NCBI GenBank assembly: GCA_018240505.1
Contig: JAFEFQ010000236.1
Location: 28,646 to 92,645, forward strand
DNA: 64,000 bases
DNA from: Pseudomonadota bacterium
GTDB lineage: Bacteria; Pseudomonadota; Gammaproteobacteria; Xanthomonadales; Rhodanobacteraceae
Direction of reading: 5' to 3'
Both the position numbers and the translations under genes were made by a program. The notes beneath the pieces are model-generated. The model saw nothing but the letters and a program-made list of their open reading frames with translations. It ran no database searches and was not told where the DNA came from. Below are positions 25,774-35,454 of this stretch, in pieces (position 1 is the stretch's first letter; each line of letters starts with the position of its first letter).

Positions 25774-26524
25774 CTGCATCGTCGCCGAAGACGAACAACT
25801 GCTGCGCGAGTCGCTCGTCGGCCTGCTGCGCGAGGTCTGGCCGCAACTCGACATCGCCGCCGAATGCGAAGATGGCGGTGCGGCGCTGGAAGCGATCGCC
25901 GAGCATCGGCCCGACGTCGCCTTCCTCGACATCCGCATGCCGGGGCTGACCGGCCTCGAGGTCGCCGCGGCGACCGCGGAGGCGAGTCCGGCGACGCAGA
26001 TCGTCTTCGTCACCGCCTACAACCAGTATGCGATAGACGCGTTCGACAAGGGGGCGGTCGATTATCTCTTGAAGCCGATCGCGCGCGAGCGCCTGGCCGC
26101 GACCGTCGCGCGCCTGCAGGCGCGCAGCGCGCGCGACGCGGGCGCGCTCGCCGCGGTCATCCGCCAGCTCGGCATCGTGCCGCAGGTCGTCGACAAGCCG
26201 CCGCTCGCCTGGATCACCGCCAGCGCGGGCAAGGAAACCAGGCTCATCCTCGTCGACGACGTCGCCTATTTCCAGGCCGACAACAAGTACACGGTGGTGA
26301 TGACGAAGGACGGCGAAGCGCTGCTGCGCACGCCGATCCGCGAGCTGCTCGGCCGGCTCGATCCGACCGCATTCAAGCAGATCCACCGCTCGACCATCGT
26401 CAACCTCAAGGCGATCGCCTCGATCGTGCGCGACGATGCGGGCCGCGGCACGCTGAAACTGAAAACCCGGCCGGAAACGCTGACCGTGAGCCAGCCGTTC
26501 ATGACCCTGTTCCGCTCGATGTAA
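25766..26524 (+). CDS. LytTR-family response regulator
   Basis: The 252-residue protein has an N-terminal receiver (acidic CIVAEDEQLL, phosphoacceptor D55 in VAFLDIRMPGLTG, and Lys in VDYLLKPIARERL) and a C-terminal LytTR DNA-binding domain from about residue 150. The latter contains VAYFQADNKYTVV, the LRTPIRELLGRLDP helix and FKQIHRSTIVNLKAI, all family hallmarks. It binds DNA as a response to LytS-type phosphorylation. The 8-nt overlap with the kinase gene indicates coupled translation. The tandem repeats at 24407-24441 are its likely operator. Targets beyond its operon are not visible here. Confidence 0.93.
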   Translation: MPNCIVAEDEQLLRESLVGLLREVWPQLDIAAECEDGGAALEAIAEHRPDVAFLDIRMPGLTGLEVAAATAEASPATQIVFVTAYNQYAIDAFDKGAVDYLLKPIARERLAATVARLQARSARDAGALAAVIRQLGIVPQVVDKPPLAWITASAGKETRLILVDDVAYFQADNKYTVVMTKDGEALLRTPIRELLGRLDPTAFKQIHRSTIVNLKAIASIVRDDAGRGTLKLKTRPETLTVSQPFMTLFRSM

Positions 26525-26542
26525 CGCCCCGGAGATCCGACC

Positions 26543-26926
26543 ATGCGCCCGCTATCCTGCCTCGCCGTGCTGTCGCTGCTGTTGAGCGGCTGCACCTTCT
26601 CGCCGAACGTATCGATCACGACGACAAGCACGATCGACGGCGTCGACTTGCTCGACTCGGCGATCCGCGAATCGACGCCGGGCGTCGCCCAGTTCGCCTG
26701 CAACGAAAGCGCGAGCGGACACTGCTACTACAGCGTGTTCACGAGCGACTGCCGCGACGACGCGAAGGACGCGCGAGCGAGCATCTGCACGACGCACCGT
26801 ATCGCGGATTTTTCCCTGGCCCGCGGCGAATCGAAGTCGCTGAGCGGCCTGCCCGCCAGCTACAAGCACTGCGTCGCGCGCACGACACCGATACCACCGT
26901 ATTGCGCGAGCGCCCCGCAGGGCTGA
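26543..26926 (+). CDS. Small cysteine-rich lipoprotein, function unknown
   Basis: The 127-residue protein has a clear lipoprotein signal (CLAVLSLLLSGC, Cys17 as lipidation site). The mature part has several cysteines (FACNES, GHCYYSVFTSDC, ASICTTHR, KHCVAR, PYCASA) spaced as if for disulfides in the periplasm. I do not recognise a family. It starts 19 bp after the LytTR regulator stop and may be part of that operon, perhaps as an accessory envelope sensor (inference). The frame uses codons like its neighbours, so it is likely a real gene. Asp at the +2 position after Cys is absent, so outer-membrane sorting is expected. Confidence 0.7.
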   Translation: MRPLSCLAVLSLLLSGCTFSPNVSITTTSTIDGVDLLDSAIRESTPGVAQFACNESASGHCYYSVFTSDCRDDAKDARASICTTHRIADFSLARGESKSLSGLPASYKHCVARTTPIPPYCASAPQG

Positions 26927-27033
26927 CCGTCGTCAAGCCGGGCGCCTTGGAGCTTTTGCTCCAGCCAATCGGGTAAAATCGCCTTCCCCTCCGCTACGCC
27001 TGCGTACGGACCCACCAGGGAAGTCAGCACTCG

Positions 27034-27780
27034 ATGAAAATTCTTGTCGGCTACAAGCGCGTCGTCGATTACAACGTGCGCATCCAGGTCAAGCCGGACG
27101 GTTCCGGCGTGGTCAGCGAAGGCGTCAAGCTGTCGGCCAATCCGTTCGACGACATCGCGCTCGAAGAGGCGCTGCGCCTGCGCGAGAAGGGCATCGCGAG
27201 CGAAGTCGTCGTCGCCACGATCGCGCCGGCCGACGCGCAGGCGCATCTGCGCAACGGTCTCGCGATGGGCGCGAACCGCGCGATCCACGTCGTCACGAAC
27301 GAGGCGATCCAGCCGCTGACCGCCGCGCGCGCGCTACTCAAGCTGATCGAGAAGGAATCCCCGCAGATCGTGATCCTCGGCAAGCAGGCGATCGACGACG
27401 ACTGCAACCAGACCGGGCAGATGCTCGCCGCGCTGTGGAACCGGCCGCAGGCGACGTTCGCCTCGAAGGTCGAAGTCGCCGGCAATGCCGCGAAGGTGAC
27501 GCGCGAAGTCGACGCGGGTCTGGAGACGATCGAGGTCGACCTGCCGGCCGTGATCACGACCGACCTGCGTTTGAATGAACCGCGCTTCATCAAGCTGCCG
27601 GACATCATGAAGGCCAAGTCCAAGCCGCTGGAGACGCTGCAGCTCGCCGATCTCGGCGTGGCCTCTGGCGACACGCTGAAGACGACGGGCTACGCCCCGC
27701 CGGCCAGGCGCAGCAAGGGCGTGATGGTGAAGGATGCCGCCGAACTGGTCGCGGCGCTGAAGACCAAAGGACTTCTGTAA
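27034..27780 (+). CDS. etfB: Electron transfer flavoprotein beta subunit
   Basis: The 248-residue protein starts MKILVGYKRVVDYNVRIQV, typical of EtfB, and contains the signature region VEVDLPAVITTDLRLNEPRF-like (VDLPAVITTDLRLNEPR at about 168-184), preceded by QAIDDDCNQTGQMLAA that lines the AMP site. With EtfA it forms the soluble heterodimer that carries electrons from acyl-CoA dehydrogenases to ETF-quinone oxidoreductase (10363-12000). AGGGAAG lies upstream of the ATG, and TAAAAT at 26974-26979 is a possible -10 box. etfA follows after 33 bp. Nothing unusual in length. Confidence 0.97.
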   Translation: MKILVGYKRVVDYNVRIQVKPDGSGVVSEGVKLSANPFDDIALEEALRLREKGIASEVVVATIAPADAQAHLRNGLAMGANRAIHVVTNEAIQPLTAARALLKLIEKESPQIVILGKQAIDDDCNQTGQMLAALWNRPQATFASKVEVAGNAAKVTREVDAGLETIEVDLPAVITTDLRLNEPRFIKLPDIMKAKSKPLETLQLADLGVASGDTLKTTGYAPPARRSKGVMVKDAAELVAALKTKGLL

Positions 27781-27813
27781 TCGGCGCCTCGCCGATTACG
27801 AACGGAGAATTCT

Positions 27814-28758
27814 GTGAGCAAGATTCTGATCATCGCCGAACACCTGAACGGCAAACTCAACCCGAGCACGGCGCGCTGCGTGAGCTGTGCGCAGGCGATC
27901 AAGGCCGACGCGATCGACGTGCTCGTGCTCGCCGCCGCGCCGGACGCGATCGCCGCCGACGCGGCGAAGATCGCCGGCGTTTCGAAAGTGCTCACGATCG
28001 CGAACCCGGCGAATGCCCACGCGCTCGCCGCGGTGTATGCGCCGCAGATCGTCGAAGTCGCATCGAGCGGCTACACGCACGTGCTCGCACCGTCGACCAC
28101 GTTCGGCAAGGACGTCGCGCCGCGCGTCGCCGCGCTGCTCGGCGTGGCCCAGGTCAGCGACATCATGAGCGTCGCCGACGCGCACACGTTCACGCGCCCG
28201 ATCTACGCGGGCAACGCGATCATCACCGTGCAGGCGCCGGCCGACCAGACCCTGGTCGCGACCGTGCGCACGGCTTCGTGGGCGGCCGCAGCCAACGGCG
28301 GCAACGCGCCGGTCGAGGCATTGAACGTCAACGTCGAGCTGCCGACGCATACGCGCTTCGTCGAACTCGCGCAGGGAGCGAGCGAGCGCCCCGACCTGCA
28401 GAGCGCCGCCAAGGTCGTCTCGGGCGGCCGCGGCGTCGGCTCGGCCGAGAACTTCGCGATCATCTTCAAGCTCGCCGACAAGCTCGGCGCGGCGGTCGGC
28501 GCCTCGCGCGCGGCGGTCGACGCGGGCTACGTGCCCAGCGACCTGCAGGTTGGCCAGACCGGCAAGATCATCGCGCCGGAGCTGTACATGGCGATCGGCA
28601 TCTCGGGCGCGATCCAGCACCTGACCGGGATCAAGGACGCCGGCACGATCGTGGCGATCAACAAGGACGCCGAGGCGCCGATCTTCGAGATCGCCGACAT
28701 CGGCCTCGTCGGCGACCTGTTCAAGCTCATTCCGGAACTCGAAGCCGCGCTGGGCTAG
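27814..28758 (+). CDS. etfA: Electron transfer flavoprotein alpha subunit
   Basis: The 314-residue protein starts with GTG ([18 protein letters not shown]) and ends in the FAD-binding ETF-alpha C-terminal domain: [35 protein letters not shown], and the signature [19 protein letters not shown] followed by [23 protein letters not shown] is bound mainly by this subunit. The GTG is preceded by GGAGAATTCT. It is co-transcribed with etfB. A GC hairpin (28766-28793) lies 8 bp after the stop and probably ends the operon. Confidence 0.97.
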   Translation: MSKILIIAEHLNGKLNPSTARCVSCAQAIKADAIDVLVLAAAPDAIAADAAKIAGVSKVLTIANPANAHALAAVYAPQIVEVASSGYTHVLAPSTTFGKDVAPRVAALLGVAQVSDIMSVADAHTFTRPIYAGNAIITVQAPADQTLVATVRTASWAAAANGGNAPVEALNVNVELPTHTRFVELAQGASERPDLQSAAKVVSGGRGVGSAENFAIIFKLADKLGAAVGASRAAVDAGYVPSDLQVGQTGKIIAPELYMAIGISGAIQHLTGIKDAGTIVAINKDAEAPIFEIADIGLVGDLFKLIPELEAALG

Positions 28759-28765
28759 GGTTTGC

Positions 28766-28793
28766 GCCGGGACGCGATTCATCGCGTCCCGGC
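28766..28793. repeat. 11-bp-stem hairpin with GCGATTCATCGC core
   Basis: GCCGGGACGCG and CGCGTCCCGGC enclose an ATTCAT loop. It follows etfA closely and may act as a terminator, but lacks a T run. Its core is the same as in the arms at 6632-6703. Confidence 0.75.
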
Positions 28794-28879
28794 CGCATTT
28801 CGGGCACATCGACCCGCCGGCATCCACGCCCCCTGTGCGTTCCCCCTCAAGTCGTAGGCAGGGGGCAACGAGGCTGATC

Positions 28880-28885
28880 TATAAT
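28880..28885 (+). promoter_or_regulatory. Candidate -10 box TATAAT of the acetoacetyl-CoA ligase gene
   Basis: A consensus TATAAT sits 35 bp before the TTG start codon in otherwise GC-rich sequence. No good -35 hexamer was found 16-18 bp upstream. Confidence 0.45.
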
Positions 28886-28920
28886 CGGCGCTCGCAAAGA
28901 CACCGCAGAGGGAACGCCGC

Positions 28921-30879
<1,959 letters not shown>

Positions 30880-30889
30880 AGCTTTGCGC

Positions 30890-32317
30890 ATGACGACTGC
30901 CGGGCAACACGACGACATTCCGCTATGCGTCGATCTCGACGGCACGCTGATCCGTTCCGACTTGCTGATCGAATCTGCGCTGGGCCTCGCCCGGCGCAAT
31001 CCGCTCAATGTCCTGCGCTGCGGCTTCTGGTTGCTGCGCGGCAAGGCGGCGATGAAGCGCGAGATCGCGGCGCGCAGCGAGATCGATGTTTCCCTGCTGC
31101 CGTACGACGAGCGCGTCGTCGAGCTGCTGCGGGCATCGTCGCGGCACCGGGTACTCTGCACCGCGTCTGATCGCAAGTACGCCGAAGCCGTCGCCGCGCA
31201 TCTCGGCGTATTCGACGAAGTGCTCGCCAGCGACGGCGAACGCAATCTCGCCGGGGCCGACAAGGCGCAGGCGCTGGTGGAGCGTTTCGGCAGACGCGGC
31301 TTCGACTACGCCGGCAACGCGGTTGCCGACATCGAAGTCTGGCGGCAGGCGCGCAGCGCAATAGTCGTCAATGCGTCCGAGGACCTCGCGCGTCGCGCAT
31401 CTGCCGTGACGGCGGTCGGACAGGCGTTGCCGCGCAGCAGCGGCGGCGCCGGAACCTGGATCACGGCGCTGCGTCTGCATCAATGGCTGAAGAATTTCCT
31501 CGTCTTTCTGCCGCTGCTCGCCTCGCACAGGCTGTTCCAGCCCGACGCGGTGCTGCTGTCGGTGCTCGCGTTCGTCAGCTTCGGCCTGTGCGCCTCGGGT
31601 GTCTATGTACTCAACGACCTGCTCGATCTCGAAGCGGATCGCAGCCACCCGCGCAAGCGCCTGCGCCCGTTCGCGGCCGGCGCGGTGCCGTTGGCGTCCG
31701 GTCTGCTCGCCGCGCCCGCGTTGACTTTGGCGGCGTTCGCGCTGGCGCTGGCGGTAGGCGCGGAATTCGCGCTCGTGCTGTTCGGCTACTGGCTGCTGAC
31801 GCTGGCGTATTCGTTCCGGCTCAAGCGCATCGCGATGCTCGACACGGTGGTGCTCGCCGCGCTTTACACCGTGCGCATCATCGCGGGTACGGTGGCGATC
31901 CACTCCGCGCTGTCGTTCTGGCTGCTCGCGTTCTCGATGTTCCTGTTCCTCAGCCTGGCCCTGGTCAAGCGCTACACCGAGCTGCGCAGCCTGATGCAGT
32001 TGGGGCGCAGCCGCACCGACGGACGCGGCTACGAAGTCGACGACCTTGGCTTGATCGCTTCGCTCGGCGGCTCCAGCGGCTATCTCGCCGTGCTCGTGCT
32101 CGCGCTGTACATCAACAGCTCGGCGAGCGAGGCGCTGTACCGTCACCCGCAGGTGCTCTGGCTGCTGTGCCCGCTGCTGCTGTACTGGATCAGCCGGGTC
32201 TGGTTCAAGGCGCACCGCGGCCTGATGGACGACGACCCGGTCGTGTTCGCGCTGACCGACTACGTCAGCCGGATCGTGCTCGCCCTGTGCGCCGTCGTCG
32301 CGACTGTTGCCATCTGA
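30890..32317 (+). CDS. HAD phosphatase-UbiA prenyltransferase fusion (DPPR synthase-like)
   Basis: The 475-residue protein has an N-terminal HAD domain (CVDLDGTLIRSDLL at about 12-25; about 1-180) and a C-terminal UbiA domain with about eight helices. The UbiA part carries the Mg-diphosphate motif NDLLDLEADRSHPRKRLRP at about 246-264, the version used by decaprenyl-phosphate phosphoribosyltransferase (mycobacterial Rv3806c/UbiA). The fusion would transfer phosphoribose from PRPP to a polyprenyl phosphate and remove the 5-phosphate, two steps that are separate genes in Mycobacterium. It starts 10 bp after aacS and ends 1 bp before the DprE1-like gene. Function inferred from motif and the next two genes. 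Confidence 0.85.
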   Translation: MTTAGQHDDIPLCVDLDGTLIRSDLLIESALGLARRNPLNVLRCGFWLLRGKAAMKREIAARSEIDVSLLPYDERVVELLRASSRHRVLCTASDRKYAEAVAAHLGVFDEVLASDGERNLAGADKAQALVERFGRRGFDYAGNAVADIEVWRQARSAIVVNASEDLARRASAVTAVGQALPRSSGGAGTWITALRLHQWLKNFLVFLPLLASHRLFQPDAVLLSVLAFVSFGLCASGVYVLNDLLDLEADRSHPRKRLRPFAAGAVPLASGLLAAPALTLAAFALALAVGAEFALVLFGYWLLTLAYSFRLKRIAMLDTVVLAALYTVRIIAGTVAIHSALSFWLLAFSMFLFLSLALVKRYTELRSLMQLGRSRTDGRGYEVDDLGLIASLGGSSGYLAVLVLALYINSSASEALYRHPQVLWLLCPLLLYWISRVWFKAHRGLMDDDPVVFALTDYVSRIVLALCAVVATVAI

Positions 32318-32318
32318 C

Positions 32319-33614
32319 ATGGCCATTGCCGGGACATCCTGGGGTCGCTACCCGCGTGCAAGACAGGCCGTCGTGCCGCTGCATTGGCGCGATGCGCCGC
32401 TACCTCATGTCGAAGGCAGCGTGCTCGCCTGGGGCAACGGACGCAGCTACGGCGACGTCTGTCTCAACGACGGCGGTACGCTGCTGCCTACGCGCGGCCT
32501 CGACCGCTACATCGCTTTCGATCCCGTCAGCGGCATCGTGCGCTGCGAAGCGGGCACGTTGTTCGCCGAGATCCTCGACCTCGCCGTGCCGCGCGGCTGG
32601 TTCCTGCCGGTGACGCCAGGCACACGCTTCGTCACCGTCGGCGGCGCGATCGCGAACGACGTGCACGGCAAGAACCACCATCGCGCCGGCACGTTCGGCG
32701 AGCATGTGCGCCGCTTCGAACTGCTGCGCTCCGACGGCGCGCGCATCGAATGCAGTCCGTCGCAGAACGCGGATTTGTTTGCCGCGACGATCGCCGGTCT
32801 CGGCCTGACCGGCATGGTCGTCTGGGCCGAGTTCCAGTTGCTGCGCATCGAAGGCCCGTGGCTGGCACAGGAGACGCGGCGCTTCGGCAACCTCGCCGAG
32901 TTCTTCGCGCTGTCGTCGGAATCCGAGCGCGACCATGCGTACACCGTGGCCTGGATCGATTGCGCCGCGCGCGCAGCGCAATTCGGCCGCGGCGTTTTCT
33001 TCCGCGCCAATCATGCGCCGCCAACGGCCGCCGGACGCAGGCCGCGGCGAAGCCGGCTGGCCGTGCCGTTCACGCCGCCGGTCTCGCTGATCAACAAGCT
33101 GAGCCTGCACGCGTTCAACGAACTGTATTTCCGCCGCGCGCGCGAAGGCAGCGCGATCGTCCATTACGAGCCGTACTTCTATCCGCTCGACGCGATCGGC
33201 GAATGGAACCGCATCTATGGCCCGCGCGGATTCCTGCAATACCAGTGCGTGGTGCCGCCCGCGGCGTCGGCAGCCGCGATCGCCGAACTGCTGCGCGCGA
33301 TCGCGGCGAGCGGCCGCGGCTCGTTCCTCGCCGTGCTCAAGGTGTTCGCCGATCGCCCGGCCGCGGGCATACTCTCGTTTCCGCGCGCGGGCACGACGCT
33401 GGCGCTCGATTTTCCCAACGACGGCGCGGCCACGTTCGCCCTGCTCGACCGGCTCGACGAAATCACGGCCGCGGCCGGCGGCGCGGTGTACCCGGCCAAG
33501 GATGCGCGCATGAGCGGCGCACGCTTCCGCCAGTATTTCCCGCGCTGGCAGCACATGCTCGCGCAGATCGATCCGAAATTTTCCTCGGGCTTCTGGCGCC
33601 GGGTGATGGAATAA
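32319..33614 (+). CDS. DprE1-like FAD-dependent oxidase (polyprenyl-phosphoribose 2'-oxidase)
   Basis: The 431-residue protein is a VAO-type flavoenzyme. VGGAIANDVHGKNHHRAGTFG at about residues 107-127 is almost the mycobacterial DprE1 FAD/substrate motif, including HGKNHH. The N-terminal GNGRSYGDVCLNDGG is the pyrophosphate-binding segment, and the C-terminal VYPAKDARMS contains the conserved Lys region. It would oxidise the 2'-hydroxyl of polyprenyl-phospho-ribose to the keto intermediate. The cysteine that benzothiazinone drugs attack in M. tuberculosis (C387) appears replaced by Ala in the segment GTTLALDFP. The ATG is 1 bp after the upstream stop and 4 bp separate it from the SDR gene, as expected for a DprE1/DprE2 pair. 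Confidence 0.85.
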   Translation: MAIAGTSWGRYPRARQAVVPLHWRDAPLPHVEGSVLAWGNGRSYGDVCLNDGGTLLPTRGLDRYIAFDPVSGIVRCEAGTLFAEILDLAVPRGWFLPVTPGTRFVTVGGAIANDVHGKNHHRAGTFGEHVRRFELLRSDGARIECSPSQNADLFAATIAGLGLTGMVVWAEFQLLRIEGPWLAQETRRFGNLAEFFALSSESERDHAYTVAWIDCAARAAQFGRGVFFRANHAPPTAAGRRPRRSRLAVPFTPPVSLINKLSLHAFNELYFRRAREGSAIVHYEPYFYPLDAIGEWNRIYGPRGFLQYQCVVPPAASAAAIAELLRAIAASGRGSFLAVLKVFADRPAAGILSFPRAGTTLALDFPNDGAATFALLDRLDEITAAAGGAVYPAKDARMSGARFRQYFPRWQHMLAQIDPKFSSGFWRRVME

Positions 33615-33618
33615 GGGC

Positions 33619-34359
33619 ATGCGCAAGGTATTGATCATCGGTGCAACCTCGGCAATCGCCGAAGCGACGGCGCGCATTTTCGCCACGCGCGGCGACGCGC
33701 TGTTCCTCGTCGCGCGCAATGCCGATCGCCTGCAGGCGATCAAGGCCGACCTCGACGTGCGCGGCGCCGTGCGCACGGCAACCGCGACGCTCGATGTCGC
33801 CGATTTCGCCGCGCATCGGGCCATCATCGACCACGCCGAGCGCGAACTCGGCGGCCTCGACACGGTGTTGATCGCGCACGGCACGCTGTCCGACCAGGGC
33901 GAATGCGAGAAATCCGCTGCGGCACTGCGCCGCGAGTTCGACATCAACGCGCTGTCGACGATGGCGCTGCTGACCTCGCTCGCGAACCTGTTCGAAGCGC
34001 GCAAGGCCGGCACGCTCGCGGTGATTTCCTCGGTCGCCGGCGACCGCGGCCGGCAGAGCAACTACGTCTACGGCGCGGCCAAGGCCGCGGTCAGCGCGTT
34101 CCTGTCCGGCCTGCGCCAGCGCCTGGCCAAGGCCAACGTCGACGTGCTCACGATCGAGCCCGGCTTCGTCGACACGCCGATGACCGCAGGCATCGCGAAC
34201 AAAGGCGCGCTCTGGGCCAAGCCCGACGCGGTCGCCGCCGGCATCGTGCACGCGATCGACAAGCGCCGCAGCATCGTCTACCTGCCCTGGTTCTGGAGCC
34301 TGATCATGCTGGTCATCAGGCACATTCCCGAACCGATCTTCAAGAAGCTCAAGTTGTAG
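33619..34359 (+). CDS. DprE2-like short-chain dehydrogenase
   Basis: The 246-residue SDR has the nucleotide motif IIGATSAIAEATARIF, the NAG-equivalent AHGTLSDQ, and active-site Ser in VISSVAG with YVYGAAK (YxxxK variant). Its C-terminus is hydrophobic (LPWFWSLIMLVIRHIPEPI), as in DprE2, and may anchor it near lipid-linked substrate. It would reduce the 2'-keto sugar from the DprE1-like enzyme to give polyprenyl-phospho-arabinose. It is 4 bp behind that gene. An inverted repeat follows it. The reaction is inferred from the trio rather than from SDR sequence alone. Confidence 0.82.
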   Translation: MRKVLIIGATSAIAEATARIFATRGDALFLVARNADRLQAIKADLDVRGAVRTATATLDVADFAAHRAIIDHAERELGGLDTVLIAHGTLSDQGECEKSAAALRREFDINALSTMALLTSLANLFEARKAGTLAVISSVAGDRGRQSNYVYGAAKAAVSAFLSGLRQRLAKANVDVLTIEPGFVDTPMTAGIANKGALWAKPDAVAAGIVHAIDKRRSIVYLPWFWSLIMLVIRHIPEPIFKKLKL

Positions 34360-34383
34360 TGCGTTGCGAATTTGATTTTTTGC

Positions 34384-34468
34384 CGTCATTCCCGCGCAGG
34401 CGGGAATCCATTTTGATCTGTCTGGTTTGAAGCAAAGACACTGGATTCCCGCTTGTGCGGGAATGACG
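34384..34468. repeat. Inverted repeat, 27-bp arms (CGTCATTCCCGC type)
   Basis: Arms 34384-34410 and 34442-34468 are inverted copies matching at 25 of 27 positions, and each arm has its own small dyad (TTCCCGC...GCGGGAA). A half-copy ending GCGGGAATGACG occurs near 4601-4612. This is the widespread REP/MITE-like 'CGTCATTCCCGC' family. It separates the DprE2-like gene from the epimerase gene. Confidence 0.85.
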
Positions 34469-34493
34469 ATATCTTGAGAACGAGCTCTTATCC

Positions 34494-35438
34494 ATGATTG
34501 CAAAGGATGCAAAAATTGTTTTGACCGGCGCCGCCGGACTGGTCGGCCAGAACCTGCTCGTCGAGCTCGAAGCGCAGGGCTACAGCAACCTCGTCGCGAT
34601 CGACAAGCACGAATACAACCTCGACATCCTGCGCCGGCTGCATCCGCGCGTGCGCGCGATCCGCGCCGATGTGGCCGAGCGCGGCGAATGGGAACAAAGT
34701 TTCGACGGCGCGGCCTGCGTCGTACAGTTGCACGCACAGATCACGGACAAGGACGCGCAGGTCTTCGTGCGCAACAATATCGATGCGACGCGCGTCGTGC
34801 TCGATGCGATCAAACGTCACGCGGTGCCCTACCTCGTTCATATCTCTTCTTCGGTTGTGAATTCGGTCGCGAACGACGACTACACGAACACGAAGAAGGC
34901 GCAGGAGAAGCTCGTCGTCGAGTCCGGCATCACGCACTGCGTGCTGCGCCCTACGCTGATGTTCGGCTGGTTCGATCCCAAGCACCTGGGCTGGCTGTCG
35001 CGCTTCATGGCGAAGACGCCGATCTTTCCGATTCCCGGCGACGGCAGGTACATGCGCCAGCCGCTGTACGAGCGCGATTTCTGCCGCTGCATCGCCAGGT
35101 GCATCGAGACGCAGCCGGACGGCGCCGTCTACGACGTCTGCGGCGACACGCGCATCGACTACGTCGACATCATCCGCACGATCAAGCGCGTCAAGGGCTT
35201 GCGCACCTGGATCGTGCATGTCCCCTACGCGCTGTTCCGTTTCCTGCTCAAGGTGTATGCGCTGTTCAGCGGCAAGCCGCCGTTCACCGCCGACCAGCTC
35301 GAGGCGCTCAGTGCGGGCGACGAGTTCCACGGCGTCGACACGCGTGCGACCTTCGGCGTCGCGCAAACGCCTTTCGAGGATGCCGTGCGCGAAAGCTATT
35401 GTGATGCGCGCTACGCTGGCATCGTGTTGAAGCGCTGA
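34494..35438 (+). CDS. NAD-dependent epimerase/dehydratase family protein
   Basis: The 314-residue extended SDR has the Rossmann motif VLTGAAGLVGQNLLVEL, HISSSVVNS (active-site Ser region) and YTNTKKAQEK (YxxxK). The C-terminal half includes VYDVCGDTRIDYVDII and a hydrophobic patch YALFRFLLKVYALFSG that could associate with membrane. It likely acts on a nucleotide or lipid-linked sugar; the exact reaction cannot be told. It is linked to the FAD oxidoreductase gene by 16 bp and belongs with the lipid-linked sugar genes upstream. Confidence 0.82.
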   Translation: MIAKDAKIVLTGAAGLVGQNLLVELEAQGYSNLVAIDKHEYNLDILRRLHPRVRAIRADVAERGEWEQSFDGAACVVQLHAQITDKDAQVFVRNNIDATRVVLDAIKRHAVPYLVHISSSVVNSVANDDYTNTKKAQEKLVVESGITHCVLRPTLMFGWFDPKHLGWLSRFMAKTPIFPIPGDGRYMRQPLYERDFCRCIARCIETQPDGAVYDVCGDTRIDYVDIIRTIKRVKGLRTWIVHVPYALFRFLLKVYALFSGKPPFTADQLEALSAGDEFHGVDTRATFGVAQTPFEDAVRESYCDARYAGIVLKR

Positions 35439-35454
35439 CCGGAGACGCGACAGA

